A DNA stretch of 36,276 nucleotides from Cohnella nanjingensis (GTDB taxonomy: Bacteria; Bacillota; Bacilli; Paenibacillales; Paenibacillaceae): positions 1 through 36,276 of the forward strand of contig NZ_JACJVP010000066.1 in assembly GCF_014212125.1 (NCBI RefSeq), given 5' to 3'. The position numbers and the translations under genes are program-made. Every line of letters starts with the position of its first letter. Positions within the stretch are counted from its first letter, which is position 1. This document shows positions 1-8,760 of the stretch, piece after piece. The notes under the pieces are model-generated. The model saw only the letters and a list, made by a program, of their open reading frames with translations. It searched no databases and was not told the origin of the DNA.

Positions 1-60
1 CGGACTTTTTCAGTGGCCCCCCGACCAGAGAGGCTTTTTTGCGTTTTGTGACGAGTGAAG
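1..60 (+). terminator. possible tail/terminator of a gene left of the window
   Basis: A T-run (TTTTTT near 35) follows a weakly paired GCC...GGC stretch, as at the end of a rho-independent terminator. The stem is short and the upstream part is cut off by the window edge, so this is tentative. No coding region is visible in bases 1-185. Confidence 0.3.
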
Positions 61-73
61 AAGGAGTTAGGGC

Positions 74-155
74 GTTACAGTAGAATTAACTTGCATTAGA
101 ATTTACAGAGAGTTAACAGTTCTCGTTAATAAACTGTAAGAAAAGCTGCTAAGAT
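74..155 (+). promoter_or_regulatory. Pho-box-like direct repeats and -10 upstream of the nucleotidase gene
   Basis: TT-A/T-ACA-like hexamers occur at 86 (TTAACT), 91 (TTGCAT), 102 (TTTACA), 113 (TTAACA) and 125 (GTTAAT). The last four lie about 11 bp apart. Tandem TTHACA repeats with an 11-bp period are the binding pattern known for PhoP of Bacillus. A TAAGAT hexamer at 150-155 could be the -10, about 18 bp after the last repeat. Regulation by phosphate starvation is an inference, but it fits the downstream nucleotide phosphoesterase. Confidence 0.55.
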
Positions 156-185
156 GACCATGAAAACGTTTATCAAAGGAGGAAC

Positions 186-3100
186 ATGTTAGGTATGAGT
201 TGGAGATCGCTTGGAAGGAAAACCGCCTCTTCCGCCATCGCCGCGGCAGTGCTGTCCGTACAGGTGCTCGGAGGGATCGGGTGGTTCGGGACGAGCAGGG
301 CCGCCGCAGCCGCGGAAGCGCCGCCGCTTCACGTCAGGTTGTTGGACACGACGGATCTTCACACCAACATCATGGGTTACGACTACTTCAAAGGCGCGGA
401 CGCGGTGACGATCGGGATGGATCGCACGGCCACGCTGATCAAGCAGGCCCGCGCGGAGCAGCCGAACACGCTGCTGTTCGACAACGGCGATCTCATTCAG
501 GGCACCCCTCTGGGCACATATATGGCCAAGGTGGACAAGCTGTCCGATTCGAATGCGGTCCACCCGATGATCAAGGCGATGAATCTGCTGCAGTACGATG
601 CGGCGACGCTCGGCAATCATGAATTCAATTATGGCTTGGACTATTTAAACCGCGTCTACCAAGACGCCAAATTCCCATATCTCAATGCCAACGTGTACGT
701 GGACAACGGGAGCGACGGCGACCCGAGCAACGACACGGAGAACAAATTCACGCCGTATGTCATCCTGGACAAGACGTTCAAGGACGACGCCGGTCAAGAC
801 CAGCAGGTCAAGATTGGTGTCATCGGTCTCGTTACACCGCAGATCATGGAATGGGACAAGGTCAATCTGGCCGGAAAGGTAACGACGAAGGACATTGCCC
901 AGACAGCGCAGACGTTCGTGCCGCTGATGAAGGCAGCCGGAGCCGACGTTATTGTCGCGCTGGCGCATACCGGCTTCGACGCGAACGCGCAGATCGGCGA
1001 CATGTCCGAGAACGACGTCAACGCCCTGAGCAAGGTGCCGGGCATCGACGCGATCGCGTTCTCCCACACGCACAAGATATACCCAACCGGTGACAATGCG
1101 ACGCTGGATACGCTGTTCAAGGATCCGGCTACCAAACTTCCGTACAATAATGGTTCCAGTGTCGTAAACAACACGTACGGCCCGGGCGGCGGCACGATCA
1201 ACAGCGTGCCCGCGACGCAGGCGGGCTTCGGCGGGGCCAATCTCGGCCTGATCGACCTGACGCTCGTGAAGGATGCGGGAGGCAAGTGGACCGTCGACAA
1301 GGCGCAGTCTTCCTCGTCGACCCGCTCGATCTACCGCACCGAGATCAAGGTGAATATCGCGAACGTGACGCCGGATCAATCGGTTCGCGATGCCGTTAAT
1401 GCGGAACATGACGCGACGGTTGCCTATACCAACCAACGTCTCGGCGATACCGACGCGCCGATCCACAGCTACTTCGCCATGGTGCAGGACGATCCGTCCA
1501 TCCAGATCGTGACGGACGCGCAGAAGTGGTATGTGGAGAAGTATATCGCGGACCATGGTCTCGACGCCTACAAGGACACGCCGATCCTGAGCGCCGGCGC
1601 GCCGTTTAAGGCGGGACGCAACGGTCCGTCCGAATATACGGATATCGATACGGGACCGCTCACGATTCGCAGCGCGAGCGACCTCTACCTCTATGACAAC
1701 ACGCTGAAAGCCGTGCTGATCAAAGGTTCGACCGTGAAGGAATGGCTGGAGATGTCGGCCGGCGCCTTCAACCAGATCGATCCGGGCGTCGCGACGGCGC
1801 AGCCGCTGCTGGATTCGAGCTTCGCGGTCTACAACTTCGACGTGCTTGACGGCGTGACGTATCAGATCGACGTAACGAAGAACGCGAAGTACAAGCCGGA
1901 TGGCTCCGTGAACGACGCTTCTTCGAGCCGGATCGTGAACCTGCAATACAAGGGGCAGCCGATCGATCCGAACCAGGATTTCCTCGTCGTGACGAACAAC
2001 TACCGCGCGAGCGGCGGCGGCAACTTCCCGGGCCTCAAGGGCTCGCAGCTGATTGTCGACACGCAGGACGAGAATCGTCAAGTGCTCATGGATTACATTG
2101 CGTCCAAGCAGTCGGTGAGCCCGAGCGCGGATGGCAACTGGTCCATCGCGCCGATTCCGGGCGACGTGAAGGTGACGTTCACGAGCTCGCCGGCTGCAGC
2201 CAAATACGCGGCAGCTACGAACGGCAAGATCACGGATACCGGGACGCGGGATGCCAAAGACTTCGAGATCTACAACTTGAAGTTGGGCGAGAGCGGCGGA
2301 CCTTCGGACGGACTGGTCGAAGTCCATCTGCTCGGGATCAACGACCTGCACGGTCAGTTGGATACGACTTCGTTCGTGAGCAATAAGCCGGTAGGCACCG
2401 CGCCGATCCTGGCCGCGTACCTGAAGGAAGCGCGCGCGAAGTATGCGAATAGTCTGCTCGTCCACAACGGGGATTCCGTGGGCGCGAGCGCGCCGGTCTC
2501 CTCGCTCGAACGCGACGAGCCGACGATGGAATGGATGAATCTCATGAAGTTCGACGTCGGCACGCTCGGCAATCATGAGTTTGACCAAGGCGTCGCCTCC
2601 TTGAAGACGCAGCTCGATGGCGGCGTTGATCCAGTGGGCGGCGTGATGCACAAAGGCGCAGACTTCGACTACGTGAACGCGAACGTCGTCGACGAGAAGA
2701 CGGGCAAGCCGATCATCGCGCCCTATGTAGTCAAAGAGATCGGCGGCGTCAAGATCGGCTTCATCGGCGTCGTGACGATGGCGACGGTAACCAAGGTGTC
2801 GCCGGAAGGGCTGCGCGGCGTGAAGCTGGTCGATCAAGCGCCGGTCGTCAACGAGGCGGTCGCGGAGCTGAAGCAGCAAGGCGTGAAGACGATCGTCGTC
2901 CTGGCTCACGACCCGGCCACGACGAAGGATGGCGTCACGACCGGAGAAGCGGCCGATCTCGCCAAGGCCGTCGACCCCGAAGTCGATGTCATCATGGCCG
3001 GCGACAACCATGCGCTGGCGAACGGCTTGGTGGACGGCAAGCTGGTGGTGCAGGCGTACTCCTACGGAACGGCTTTTGAGGACGTCAAGCTGCTCATCGA

Positions 3101-5078
3101 TCCGAACACGGGTGACGTGACGGCCAAGTCGGCCACCGTCACGACGACGTTCCAGGACGGCGTGACGCCGGATGCGGAATCGCTGGCGCTCGTGAACCAA
3201 TATCTGGACAAGCATCCGGAGCTGAAGCAGCCGGTCGGCACGACGGACGGCTCGGTCGTCCGGACCGACGCGTACAATAACGAAGCGCCGCTCGGCAACC
3301 TGATCGCGGACGCGATGCGCTCGGCCTTCCCGGACACGGACTTCGCGTTCATGAACCCGGGCGGCATCCGCGCGGATCTGCCGACGGGCGAAGTGAAGTT
3401 CGGCGACCTCGCGAAGGTGCAGCCGTTCGGCAACACGCTGGTCAAGCTCACGCTGACGGGCAAGCAGATCAAGACGCTGCTGCAGCAGCAGTGGGGCAAG
3501 AAGGTAGACGGCACGCCGGATACGAAGACGCTGCAGATCTCGGGCCTGAAGTACACGGCCTATATGGGACTGGACGTCGACAAGCGCGTGACGACCTTGA
3601 CGAAGGCGGACGGCACGCCGATCGAGGACGACAAGACGTACACGGCCGTCGTCAACAACTTCATGGCGGCCGGCGGCGACAACTACAAGGTACTGACCGA
3701 AGCGACGGATGCCCAGGTCGGCCCGACGGATCTCGACGTGTTCTACAAGTACATCGTCGATACGTTCAAGGGCGGAGCGATTACCGCCAAGTTGGAAGGG
3801 CGTATCACGAACAAGGAAGGCGTGCCGGACACGGAAGGTCCGACACCAAGCCCTTCGCCGACACCAACACCGACGCCGACGCCTGGTACAGGCGGCCCGA
3901 CGCCTTCGCCGAGCCCATTGCCGACACCGACGCCTACGCCAACGCCGGGTACGGTGACGGTCGCGATCGCGGAGAAGGACGTACCGAAGCCGGTAAACGG
4001 CGTCGTGACGATTCCGGTCTCCCTCCCGACCGGCGCGACGGCGGCGAATGTGTCGCTGCCGCTCAACCTGGCGGAGCTTGCGGGCAACGGCGGTACGGTT
4101 CAATTTAACCTGAACGGCGTCTCCGTGTCCTTGCCGGCACGGGTACTCGCGGATGCCGCGAAGCTGGTGCCGACTGGCGGAGCGGATGGCGCCACGTTGA
4201 CGCTGAACTACGAACGGCCTGCCGCGGCTGCCGTGACCGCGCAGCTCGCGGGCGCTCAAACGGCGAATACGAATGTAGCGGCGGCGGGCGCCGTCGTGAA
4301 GCTCGGGTTGTCCGCCTCGGCGAAGAACGGCAATTCGTTGGGCAGCTTGACCGGATTCGCCGAGCCGCTCGTCGTATCCGTCCAACTGGATGCGGGGGCG
4401 AATCCCAAGCGGACCAACCTCTATCGGATCGAGGACGGCAGGGTGACCTATGTCCCTGCCAAGCTGCAGGACGGCAAGCTGACGGCTGCCGTGAACGGGC
4501 CGGGTACGTACGGCGCGCTCACATACGACCGCAGCTTCGCCGACGTCGCCGCCACGTACTGGGCGCATGACGTCATCGCTGAGCTGGCCGCGAAGCAGAT
4601 GGTCGACGGGACGGAAGCCGCGAGCTTCTCGCCGCTGAAGTCGGTCACGCGGGCCGAGTTCGCGAAGCTGCTCGTGACGGAATTCCGCCTGAAGGCGAAG
4701 ACCGGGACTTCCGGCTTCACGGACGTCGCGACCGGCTCCTGGTACGCGGACTACGTCGCGATCGCCGCCTCCAATGGGCTGATCACCGGCTACGAGGATG
4801 GACGGTTCAATCCGAACGCGCCGATCACCCGGGAACAGATGGCGGTCATGCTGGCCCGGATCCCAGCGCTGAAGGGGACGAACGGGCAATCGTCGTTCAA
4901 GGATAACGGTAAGATCAGCAGTTGGGCGCGCGACGCCGTAGGTATCATCGCCGGCTCGGGCCTCATGCAGGGCCGCGGCAACGACACGTTCGCGCCGCAA
5001 GGACTGACGACCCGCGCCGAAGCGGCGAAGGTCGTGCACAGCCTGCTCGGTACGGCCGAGACCGGCGGCGGCTTCTAA
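186..5078 (+). CDS. SLH-anchored YfkN-like multifunctional nucleotide phosphoesterase
   Basis: This is a secreted enzyme expected to release phosphate and nucleosides from extracellular cyclic nucleotides and nucleotides. A signal peptide spans about residues 1-44. The first metallophosphatase domain has DLH 57-59, NGD 100-102, GNHEFN 143-148, ALAH 258-261 and SHTH 293-296, and resembles CpdB (2',3'-cyclic phosphodiesterase). Its 5'-nucleotidase C-terminal domain lies at about 425-640. A second metallophosphatase (NDLHG 719-723, GNHEFDQG 795-802) and nucleotidase C-domain run to about 1210. A Pro/Thr/Ser linker (about 1220-1258), a beta-rich region and three SLH repeats (about 1450-1620) follow. 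The double-enzyme layout matches Bacillus YfkN, but here the anchor is SLH. The AAAGGAGG at 175-182 lies 3 nt before ATG 186 and 12 nt before the in-frame ATG at 195, so either start is possible. A terminator hairpin follows the stop. Confidence 0.95.
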   Translation: MLGMSWRSLGRKTASSAIAAAVLSVQVLGGIGWFGTSRAAAAAEAPPLHVRLLDTTDLHTNIMGYDYFKGADAVTIGMDRTATLIKQARAEQPNTLLFDNGDLIQGTPLGTYMAKVDKLSDSNAVHPMIKAMNLLQYDAATLGNHEFNYGLDYLNRVYQDAKFPYLNANVYVDNGSDGDPSNDTENKFTPYVILDKTFKDDAGQDQQVKIGVIGLVTPQIMEWDKVNLAGKVTTKDIAQTAQTFVPLMKAAGADVIVALAHTGFDANAQIGDMSENDVNALSKVPGIDAIAFSHTHKIYPTGDNATLDTLFKDPATKLPYNNGSSVVNNTYGPGGGTINSVPATQAGFGGANLGLIDLTLVKDAGGKWTVDKAQSSSSTRSIYRTEIKVNIANVTPDQSVRDAVNAEHDATVAYTNQRLGDTDAPIHSYFAMVQDDPSIQIVTDAQKWYVEKYIADHGLDAYKDTPILSAGAPFKAGRNGPSEYTDIDTGPLTIRSASDLYLYDNTLKAVLIKGSTVKEWLEMSAGAFNQIDPGVATAQPLLDSSFAVYNFDVLDGVTYQIDVTKNAKYKPDGSVNDASSSRIVNLQYKGQPIDPNQDFLVVTNNYRASGGGNFPGLKGSQLIVDTQDENRQVLMDYIASKQSVSPSADGNWSIAPIPGDVKVTFTSSPAAAKYAAATNGKITDTGTRDAKDFEIYNLKLGESGGPSDGLVEVHLLGINDLHGQLDTTSFVSNKPVGTAPILAAYLKEARAKYANSLLVHNGDSVGASAPVSSLERDEPTMEWMNLMKFDVGTLGNHEFDQGVASLKTQLDGGVDPVGGVMHKGADFDYVNANVVDEKTGKPIIAPYVVKEIGGVKIGFIGVVTMATVTKVSPEGLRGVKLVDQAPVVNEAVAELKQQGVKTIVVLAHDPATTKDGVTTGEAADLAKAVDPEVDVIMAGDNHALANGLVDGKLVVQAYSYGTAFEDVKLLIDPNTGDVTAKSATVTTTFQDGVTPDAESLALVNQYLDKHPELKQPVGTTDGSVVRTDAYNNEAPLGNLIADAMRSAFPDTDFAFMNPGGIRADLPTGEVKFGDLAKVQPFGNTLVKLTLTGKQIKTLLQQQWGKKVDGTPDTKTLQISGLKYTAYMGLDVDKRVTTLTKADGTPIEDDKTYTAVVNNFMAAGGDNYKVLTEATDAQVGPTDLDVFYKYIVDTFKGGAITAKLEGRITNKEGVPDTEGPTPSPSPTPTPTPTPGTGGPTPSPSPLPTPTPTPTPGTVTVAIAEKDVPKPVNGVVTIPVSLPTGATAANVSLPLNLAELAGNGGTVQFNLNGVSVSLPARVLADAAKLVPTGGADGATLTLNYERPAAAAVTAQLAGAQTANTNVAAAGAVVKLGLSASAKNGNSLGSLTGFAEPLVVSVQLDAGANPKRTNLYRIEDGRVTYVPAKLQDGKLTAAVNGPGTYGALTYDRSFADVAATYWAHDVIAELAAKQMVDGTEAASFSPLKSVTRAEFAKLLVTEFRLKAKTGTSGFTDVATGSWYADYVAIAASNGLITGYEDGRFNPNAPITREQMAVMLARIPALKGTNGQSSFKDNGKISSWARDAVGIIAGSGLMQGRGNDTFAPQGLTTRAEAAKVVHSLLGTAETGGGF

Positions 5079-5102
5079 GACCGGAACGGACGATATCTTC
5101 AT

Positions 5103-5142
5103 GCGGGACGGTGACGGGGCATGCCCCGCTCCGTCCCGTTTC
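5103..5142 (+). terminator. terminator of the nucleotidase gene
   Basis: GGGACGG and CGGGGC pair with GCCCCG and CCGTCCC in a long GC-rich hairpin starting 25 nt after the stop. A short GTTT follows. Confidence 0.75.
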
Positions 5143-5154
5143 CGTATGGTCAAG

Positions 5155-5203
5155 CAACAGGCCGCCTGTCCCTTTCCCGGGGACCGGCGGCCTGTTGTCG
5201 TGC
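5155..5203. repeat. second large inverted repeat after the nucleotidase gene
   Basis: CAACAGGCCGCC pairs with GGCGGCCTGTTG, with GTCC/GGAC pairing inside the loop. There is no T-run on either side. It could be a back-up terminator between the gene on the left and the minus-strand methyltransferase on the right, or a dispersed palindromic element. Confidence 0.6.
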
Positions 5204-5419
5204 TGCAATGAATAAATATCTAACGTGCCAGAGGGAGAAGAGCCGGATGATCGATATGACATGCAGGGCGACGTCGGCAGCGTTCCCAAGTGCAAGACGC
5301 GCCAACCATCGCGCGAACCCGCTGCTCTTGGTCGCAGTTGCAGGCAAACGTCGTCGGCAGCGCCGCCTTGCGGCAAGATGCTCCAATCAAGCGGCCGAAC
5401 GGTGCCGCGCGATCTTGCG
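5204..5419. other. unassigned intergenic stretch
   Basis: Together with the two hairpins this makes up a gap of about 340 bases between convergent genes. Several frames are open, but none has a ribosome binding site or a recognisable protein. I see no gene here. Confidence 0.5.
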
Positions 5420-6100
5420 CTAACTTTTCCGTCCGTAGAACACGCCGAAGTCCAAGTACTTGTACATGCAGTCCGCGTCCGCGAACCCGGCTTGCTCCAT
5501 CCACGCGATCTGGTCGCCGAGCTTGGCGTTGATGTCGACGCTCCGGCGCTCCACCGAGGCGTCGATGGCGGCTTGGGCCAAGCCGCTCCGGCCGATGGCC
5601 GCCAGCCACCGCTCGCGGTAGTAGGCATCCGCGGCAGGCGAATTCCCCTGCACTTGGTCCGCGTTCACGAATGCTCCGCCCGGCGCGAGCGACCGGTAGA
5701 TGGCTGTGAAAAGCTCCCGCTTGGCCGGATGCGTCAGATGGTGGATGGAGAGCGAAGACACGATGAAGTCGTACGATTCGGACCCGTTCAGCAGGTCCGT
5801 ATAATCCGCCACCACATAGCGAACGTTCGGATTGCCGCCGAACCGCTCCCGCGCGCCGTCCAGCATTTTCTCGCTCATGTCCACCAGCGTCAACCGGGCA
5901 TCCGGATACTTCTGCAGCACCATGCCGGAGAACAAGCCCGTGCCCGCGCCCAAGTCGAGAATGCGGGGAGCGGCGGATTCGCTCTCCACGAGCGCCAGCG
6001 CCATGCCATAGAAGTCGTCAAAGCAAGGGATGAGCTGTCTTCGTTGCTGATCGTAATCCCGCGCCACCGCGTCGAACAGCTTCTTAACGTCCTCGTGCAT
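5420..6100 (-). CDS. class I SAM-dependent methyltransferase
   Basis: This is a 226-residue soluble protein with a Rossmann methyltransferase fold. Motif I is ILDLGAGTGLFSG near residue 50, an acidic strand end follows in LTLVDMSEKML (motif II), and SYDFIVSSLSIHHL is the post-III/IV region. These features are typical of the Methyltransf_25/12 group, often annotated as UbiE/Tam-like. The substrate cannot be told. The start at 6100 is chosen because GGAGG sits 7 nt upstream; an in-frame ATG further upstream (6154) lacks a site. It is a single gene, transcribed away from the kinase-like gene beside it. Confidence 0.9.
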   Translation of the reverse strand: MHEDVKKLFDAVARDYDQQRRQLIPCFDDFYGMALALVESESAAPRILDLGAGTGLFSGMVLQKYPDARLTLVDMSEKMLDGARERFGGNPNVRYVVADYTDLLNGSESYDFIVSSLSIHHLTHPAKRELFTAIYRSLAPGGAFVNADQVQGNSPAADAYYRERWLAAIGRSGLAQAAIDASVERRSVDINAKLGDQIAWMEQAGFADADCMYKYLDFGVFYGRKS

Positions 6101-6192
6101 GCCGTTTCCTCCTCGGGAAGGTTTCCCCCAGTATATCCGTTCGGGTGGCTTCACAGAAATATATAGAATCGATTATATTAATAGTTGTGGAC

Positions 6193-6198
6193 TATAAT
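6193..6198 (+). promoter_or_regulatory. candidate -10 for the kinase-like gene
   Basis: A TATAAT hexamer lies about 57 bases ahead of the preferred GTG start. No good -35 is visible at 17 bp spacing, so this is a weak promoter call. Confidence 0.4.
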
Positions 6199-6255
6199 GA
6201 GTGGGGAACGGAGACGTACGACCGGGATGACGATAGAGTGGGGGAGGACTTGCAG

Positions 6256-7227
6256 GTGCGCGACAGGGACGACTTGGATTGGAATGGGCTCATCGGGCCG
6301 GATGGGAGGCTCGACGAGCGGCGCATCGTCCGGCGCGAGACGCTCTACCGCGGCATGAACGGCAGCGAGGTGGAGCGCCTCTATCTAGATTCCGGCGAGA
6401 GCTGCATCTGGAAGCCGCTGACGAACGACGGGCAGCTCGGCACGGAGGCGTGGGTCTACGAGCACGTACTCGCAGCTCTCCCGCCGATCTACCCGCGGCT
6501 GCTCGCCCGCTCGTCCCCCAGTGCGCCGGGGATGAGCTGGACGTTATTCGAAGACCTCGGTCCGCTCGATCACGCCTTCGCCGAAGAGACGGCGCTCGCG
6601 CTCATGTCGCAGATCGCGCGCTGGCATGCGCTGCCGACGGATACGCTGCGGGAGGCGCCGCTCCGGGGACCGAAGCCGGCGATCCGGCGGATGGCCGCGG
6701 ATATTCAGTCGAGAGCCGAGCCGCTCCCCGGCATACCGGGAGATCTCGTCCGCCAAGCGGCCGAGATGACCCGCCAGCCGGCGTGGGCGGAGGAGGTATC
6801 GAACGCCAGCGTCTTCTCCCATGGCGATCTGCACCTGGGCAACTATGCGATGACCGCCGAAGGGATCAAGGTGCTCGACTGGGAGCATGCCCACTTGAAC
6901 CATCCTTACTGGGACCTCTATCATGTCCTCGACATGTCCCATCCGCTGTTCCCCAAGCCGGTGGACGCCGCGATCCGCGGCCGGGCGCTCGAACGTTATA
7001 TGGCCGAGACGGCTCGGATCGGGGCGTTGGCACTCGCTCCTTCGTTCAAGCGGGGGTATAGCCGCTTCGCCGCCGTCTTCTCCTTGTGGATGCTGCAGCT
7101 GATCGACAGCGATCTGCGGGCGGGCGGAGGCCCCTGGCCGCTCGATCGACTACGGCAGCAGCGCAGGGAGGCGCGGACCAGCTTCGAGCAATGCGCCGCC
7201 GCGTGCGCGGACATGAACGAGGGATGA
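6256..7227 (+). CDS. aminoglycoside phosphotransferase (APH) family protein
   Basis: This is a 323-residue protein kinase-like/APH-fold enzyme that would transfer phosphate from ATP to a small hydroxylated substrate. The catalytic loop is FSHGDLHLGNY, in which HGDxxxxN holds the catalytic Asp and the metal-binding Asn. It is followed by VLDWEHAHLNHPYWDL, whose D plays the DFG role. The N-terminal lobe carries CIWKPL, with the likely ATP-binding Lys. The GTG at 6256 is preferred because GGGGAGG ends 8-9 nt upstream; an upstream in-frame GTG at 6145 would add 37 residues with no site and would overlap the promoter. Family membership does not prove antibiotic resistance; choline- or homoserine-kinase-like roles are equally possible. 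The next gene follows after 56 nt and may be co-transcribed. Confidence 0.85.
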   Translation: MRDRDDLDWNGLIGPDGRLDERRIVRRETLYRGMNGSEVERLYLDSGESCIWKPLTNDGQLGTEAWVYEHVLAALPPIYPRLLARSSPSAPGMSWTLFEDLGPLDHAFAEETALALMSQIARWHALPTDTLREAPLRGPKPAIRRMAADIQSRAEPLPGIPGDLVRQAAEMTRQPAWAEEVSNASVFSHGDLHLGNYAMTAEGIKVLDWEHAHLNHPYWDLYHVLDMSHPLFPKPVDAAIRGRALERYMAETARIGALALAPSFKRGYSRFAAVFSLWMLQLIDSDLRAGGGPWPLDRLRQQRREARTSFEQCAAACADMNEG

Positions 7228-7283
7228 GGAAGTTCCGAGGGGCTTTGATGCGATTTCCATGAGAAAGGAAGGAGGTGAGCGCC

Positions 7284-7811
7284 ATGGATCCACTATCCCA
7301 CCCGATCGGAACGTTTAGGCCGGAGGAGAATCCGACATCCGCCCGGCGGGCGGCTTGGATCGCCGAGATCGCCGCGCTGCCGGGACGGCTGCGCTCCGCT
7401 GTGGGCCATCTGGCTACCGGCCAACTCGAGACGCCGTATCGCCCGGGCGGATGGACCGTGCGGCAGGTCGTCCATCATCTGGCGGACAACGACATGAATG
7501 CGTACATTCGCTTCAAGCGGGCGCTGACCGAAGAAGCCCCGCTCGCAAGCTCCTACCGGGAAGACTTGTGGGCCGAGCTGGACGACTACCGGGATACGCC
7601 GATCGAGAATTCCCTGGTCTTGCTGGCGACGCTGCGCGAACGCTTCGTCATCTTGCTGCGTTCGCGCTCGCCGCACGAATTCCGCCGCGCCTTCACGAGT
7701 CCGGCCCATGGCGAGATGACGCTGGATCACGCCTTGCAGCGGTATGACTGGCACGGGCGGCATCACCTTGCCCAGATTCAGTCGCTGGCCGCACGGATGG
7801 GATGGACATAG
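7284..7811 (+). CDS. bstA: YfiT/BstA-type DinB-family putative bacillithiol S-transferase
   Basis: This 175-residue four-helix-bundle protein belongs to the DinB/YfiT superfamily. It starts with the family-typical HPIGTF and carries the strongly conserved PYRPGGWTVRQVVHHLADN segment and a C-terminal DWHGRHHLAQI. The His residues of HHL and of GRHH would bind the catalytic metal. In Bacillus the homologue YfiT (BstA) conjugates the low-molecular-weight thiol bacillithiol to electrophiles such as fosfomycin or monochlorobimane; that function is carried over by homology. ATG 7284 is chosen: GGAGG at 7271-7275 lies 8 nt upstream, whereas the GTG at 7275 overlaps that site. Confidence 0.85.
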   Translation: MDPLSHPIGTFRPEENPTSARRAAWIAEIAALPGRLRSAVGHLATGQLETPYRPGGWTVRQVVHHLADNDMNAYIRFKRALTEEAPLASSYREDLWAELDDYRDTPIENSLVLLATLRERFVILLRSRSPHEFRRAFTSPAHGEMTLDHALQRYDWHGRHHLAQIQSLAARMGWT

Positions 7812-7829
7812 CGTAGTAGACATACATGC

Positions 7830-7870
7830 CAACGGCGCCGCCTCCCTATACCGGGGAAGCGGCGCCGTTG
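7830..7870. terminator. hairpin shared by convergent genes
   Basis: CAACGGCGCCGC pairs exactly with GCGGCGCCGTTG, with extra TCCC/GGGGA pairing in the loop. It lies between the DinB-family gene and lipL, which converge. There is no T-run, so its strength is uncertain. Confidence 0.7.
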
Positions 7871-7877
7871 CGATCAG

Positions 7878-8735
7878 CTATGATTCCATCAAGATCTGGC
7901 CGTAACGCGCTCTAAGCGAGCCGGCCGCCGCGCGCACCTCTTCGTCCGACGGCATGCGCCACGCCGCGTCCGGCACAGGCGCGCCCAGCATCAGATGCCG
8001 GTCGCGGATCGTCTGCTTGACCGCCTCCGCGAAGGCCGCCGCGCCCGTACCGGGCGGCAGACCCGCGAGCTCCTCCAAGCTGGCCGTCCGATCGGGCACG
8101 ACGGCCGGATAGGCGGCCGGGTCCGCCCCTTCGCCCGCCAGCCGATAGAACTCCCGCACCTCCGCCGCGCGCTCGGCGCCCGATCCCTCGGCTACGATGA
8201 ACGCCTGCACGATGTAGGAACGGACCTGCCTCCGCTGCGCGATGCCGCAGAACTTGCGGCCGCCGATGCTGAGGTCGTAGTCGCCCGGGCAGTAGGAACC
8301 GGCGATCTCGCCCTTGTCGGCGCGGCATCCGAGCTTGTCCAGCGCGAGGCTCACGAGTTCGTACATCCGCTCAAAGTCGCCGTGGAACCGCATGTCCGCC
8401 GTCTGCGCCTTCGGCAGAATCAGCGACACGTTGACGACGCCGGGATCGAGCGGTACCGCGGCGCCGCCGGAATGGCGGACGACCGCCTCGTAGCCGGCTT
8501 CCGCGAGATATCGCGAAGCCTTCGCCGCGCCGGGCAGGCGGCTGTCCTTCAGTCCCAGGACGAAGGCGCGCGGGTGGCGCCAGAGATGGCAGACGGGAGG
8601 GCCGCCTTCGCCCGCGCGCTTGCAGAGCAGCTCGTCGAGGGCGAAGGCGTGCAACGCGTCCCGATCCGCGAGATCCGCCGTCCGGTCCAGGATCGTCAGC
8701 GACGCGAGCCAATCTCGGGATTGCTCCCCCTCCAT
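7878..8735 (-). CDS. lipL: octanoyl-[GcvH]:protein N-octanoyltransferase LipL
   Basis: This 285-residue protein of the biotin/lipoate ligase fold (BPL_LplA_LipB) would move octanoyl groups from GcvH to the E2 subunits of 2-oxoacid dehydrogenases in Gram-positive lipoate assembly. The motif GSYCPGDYDLSIGGRKFCGIAQRR carries Cys149, matching the catalytic Cys of Bacillus LipL, and the nearby Lys161. RHSGGAAVPLDPGVVNVS is the usual substrate-pocket strand. A LipM-type octanoyltransferase is less likely given the CPG motif. The start has AAGGAGG 7 nt upstream. It lies 25 nt after pepT on the same strand and is probably co-transcribed with it. Confidence 0.88.
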   Translation of the reverse strand: MEGEQSRDWLASLTILDRTADLADRDALHAFALDELLCKRAGEGGPPVCHLWRHPRAFVLGLKDSRLPGAAKASRYLAEAGYEAVVRHSGGAAVPLDPGVVNVSLILPKAQTADMRFHGDFERMYELVSLALDKLGCRADKGEIAGSYCPGDYDLSIGGRKFCGIAQRRQVRSYIVQAFIVAEGSGAERAAEVREFYRLAGEGADPAAYPAVVPDRTASLEELAGLPPGTGAAAFAEAVKQTIRDRHLMLGAPVPDAAWRMPSDEEVRAAAGSLRARYGQILMES

Positions 8736-8760
8736 GAGACTTCCTCCTTCAAGACGCGAT

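Noticed and set aside
645..5153. 1502-codon open frame opposite the nucleotidase gene
   Set aside because: It is Arg-rich with no domain or start site and mirrors the codon bias of the real gene on the other strand.
5220..5609. minus-strand frame over the end of the methyltransferase gene
   Set aside because: No start site or recognised protein; mostly another frame of the methyltransferase.
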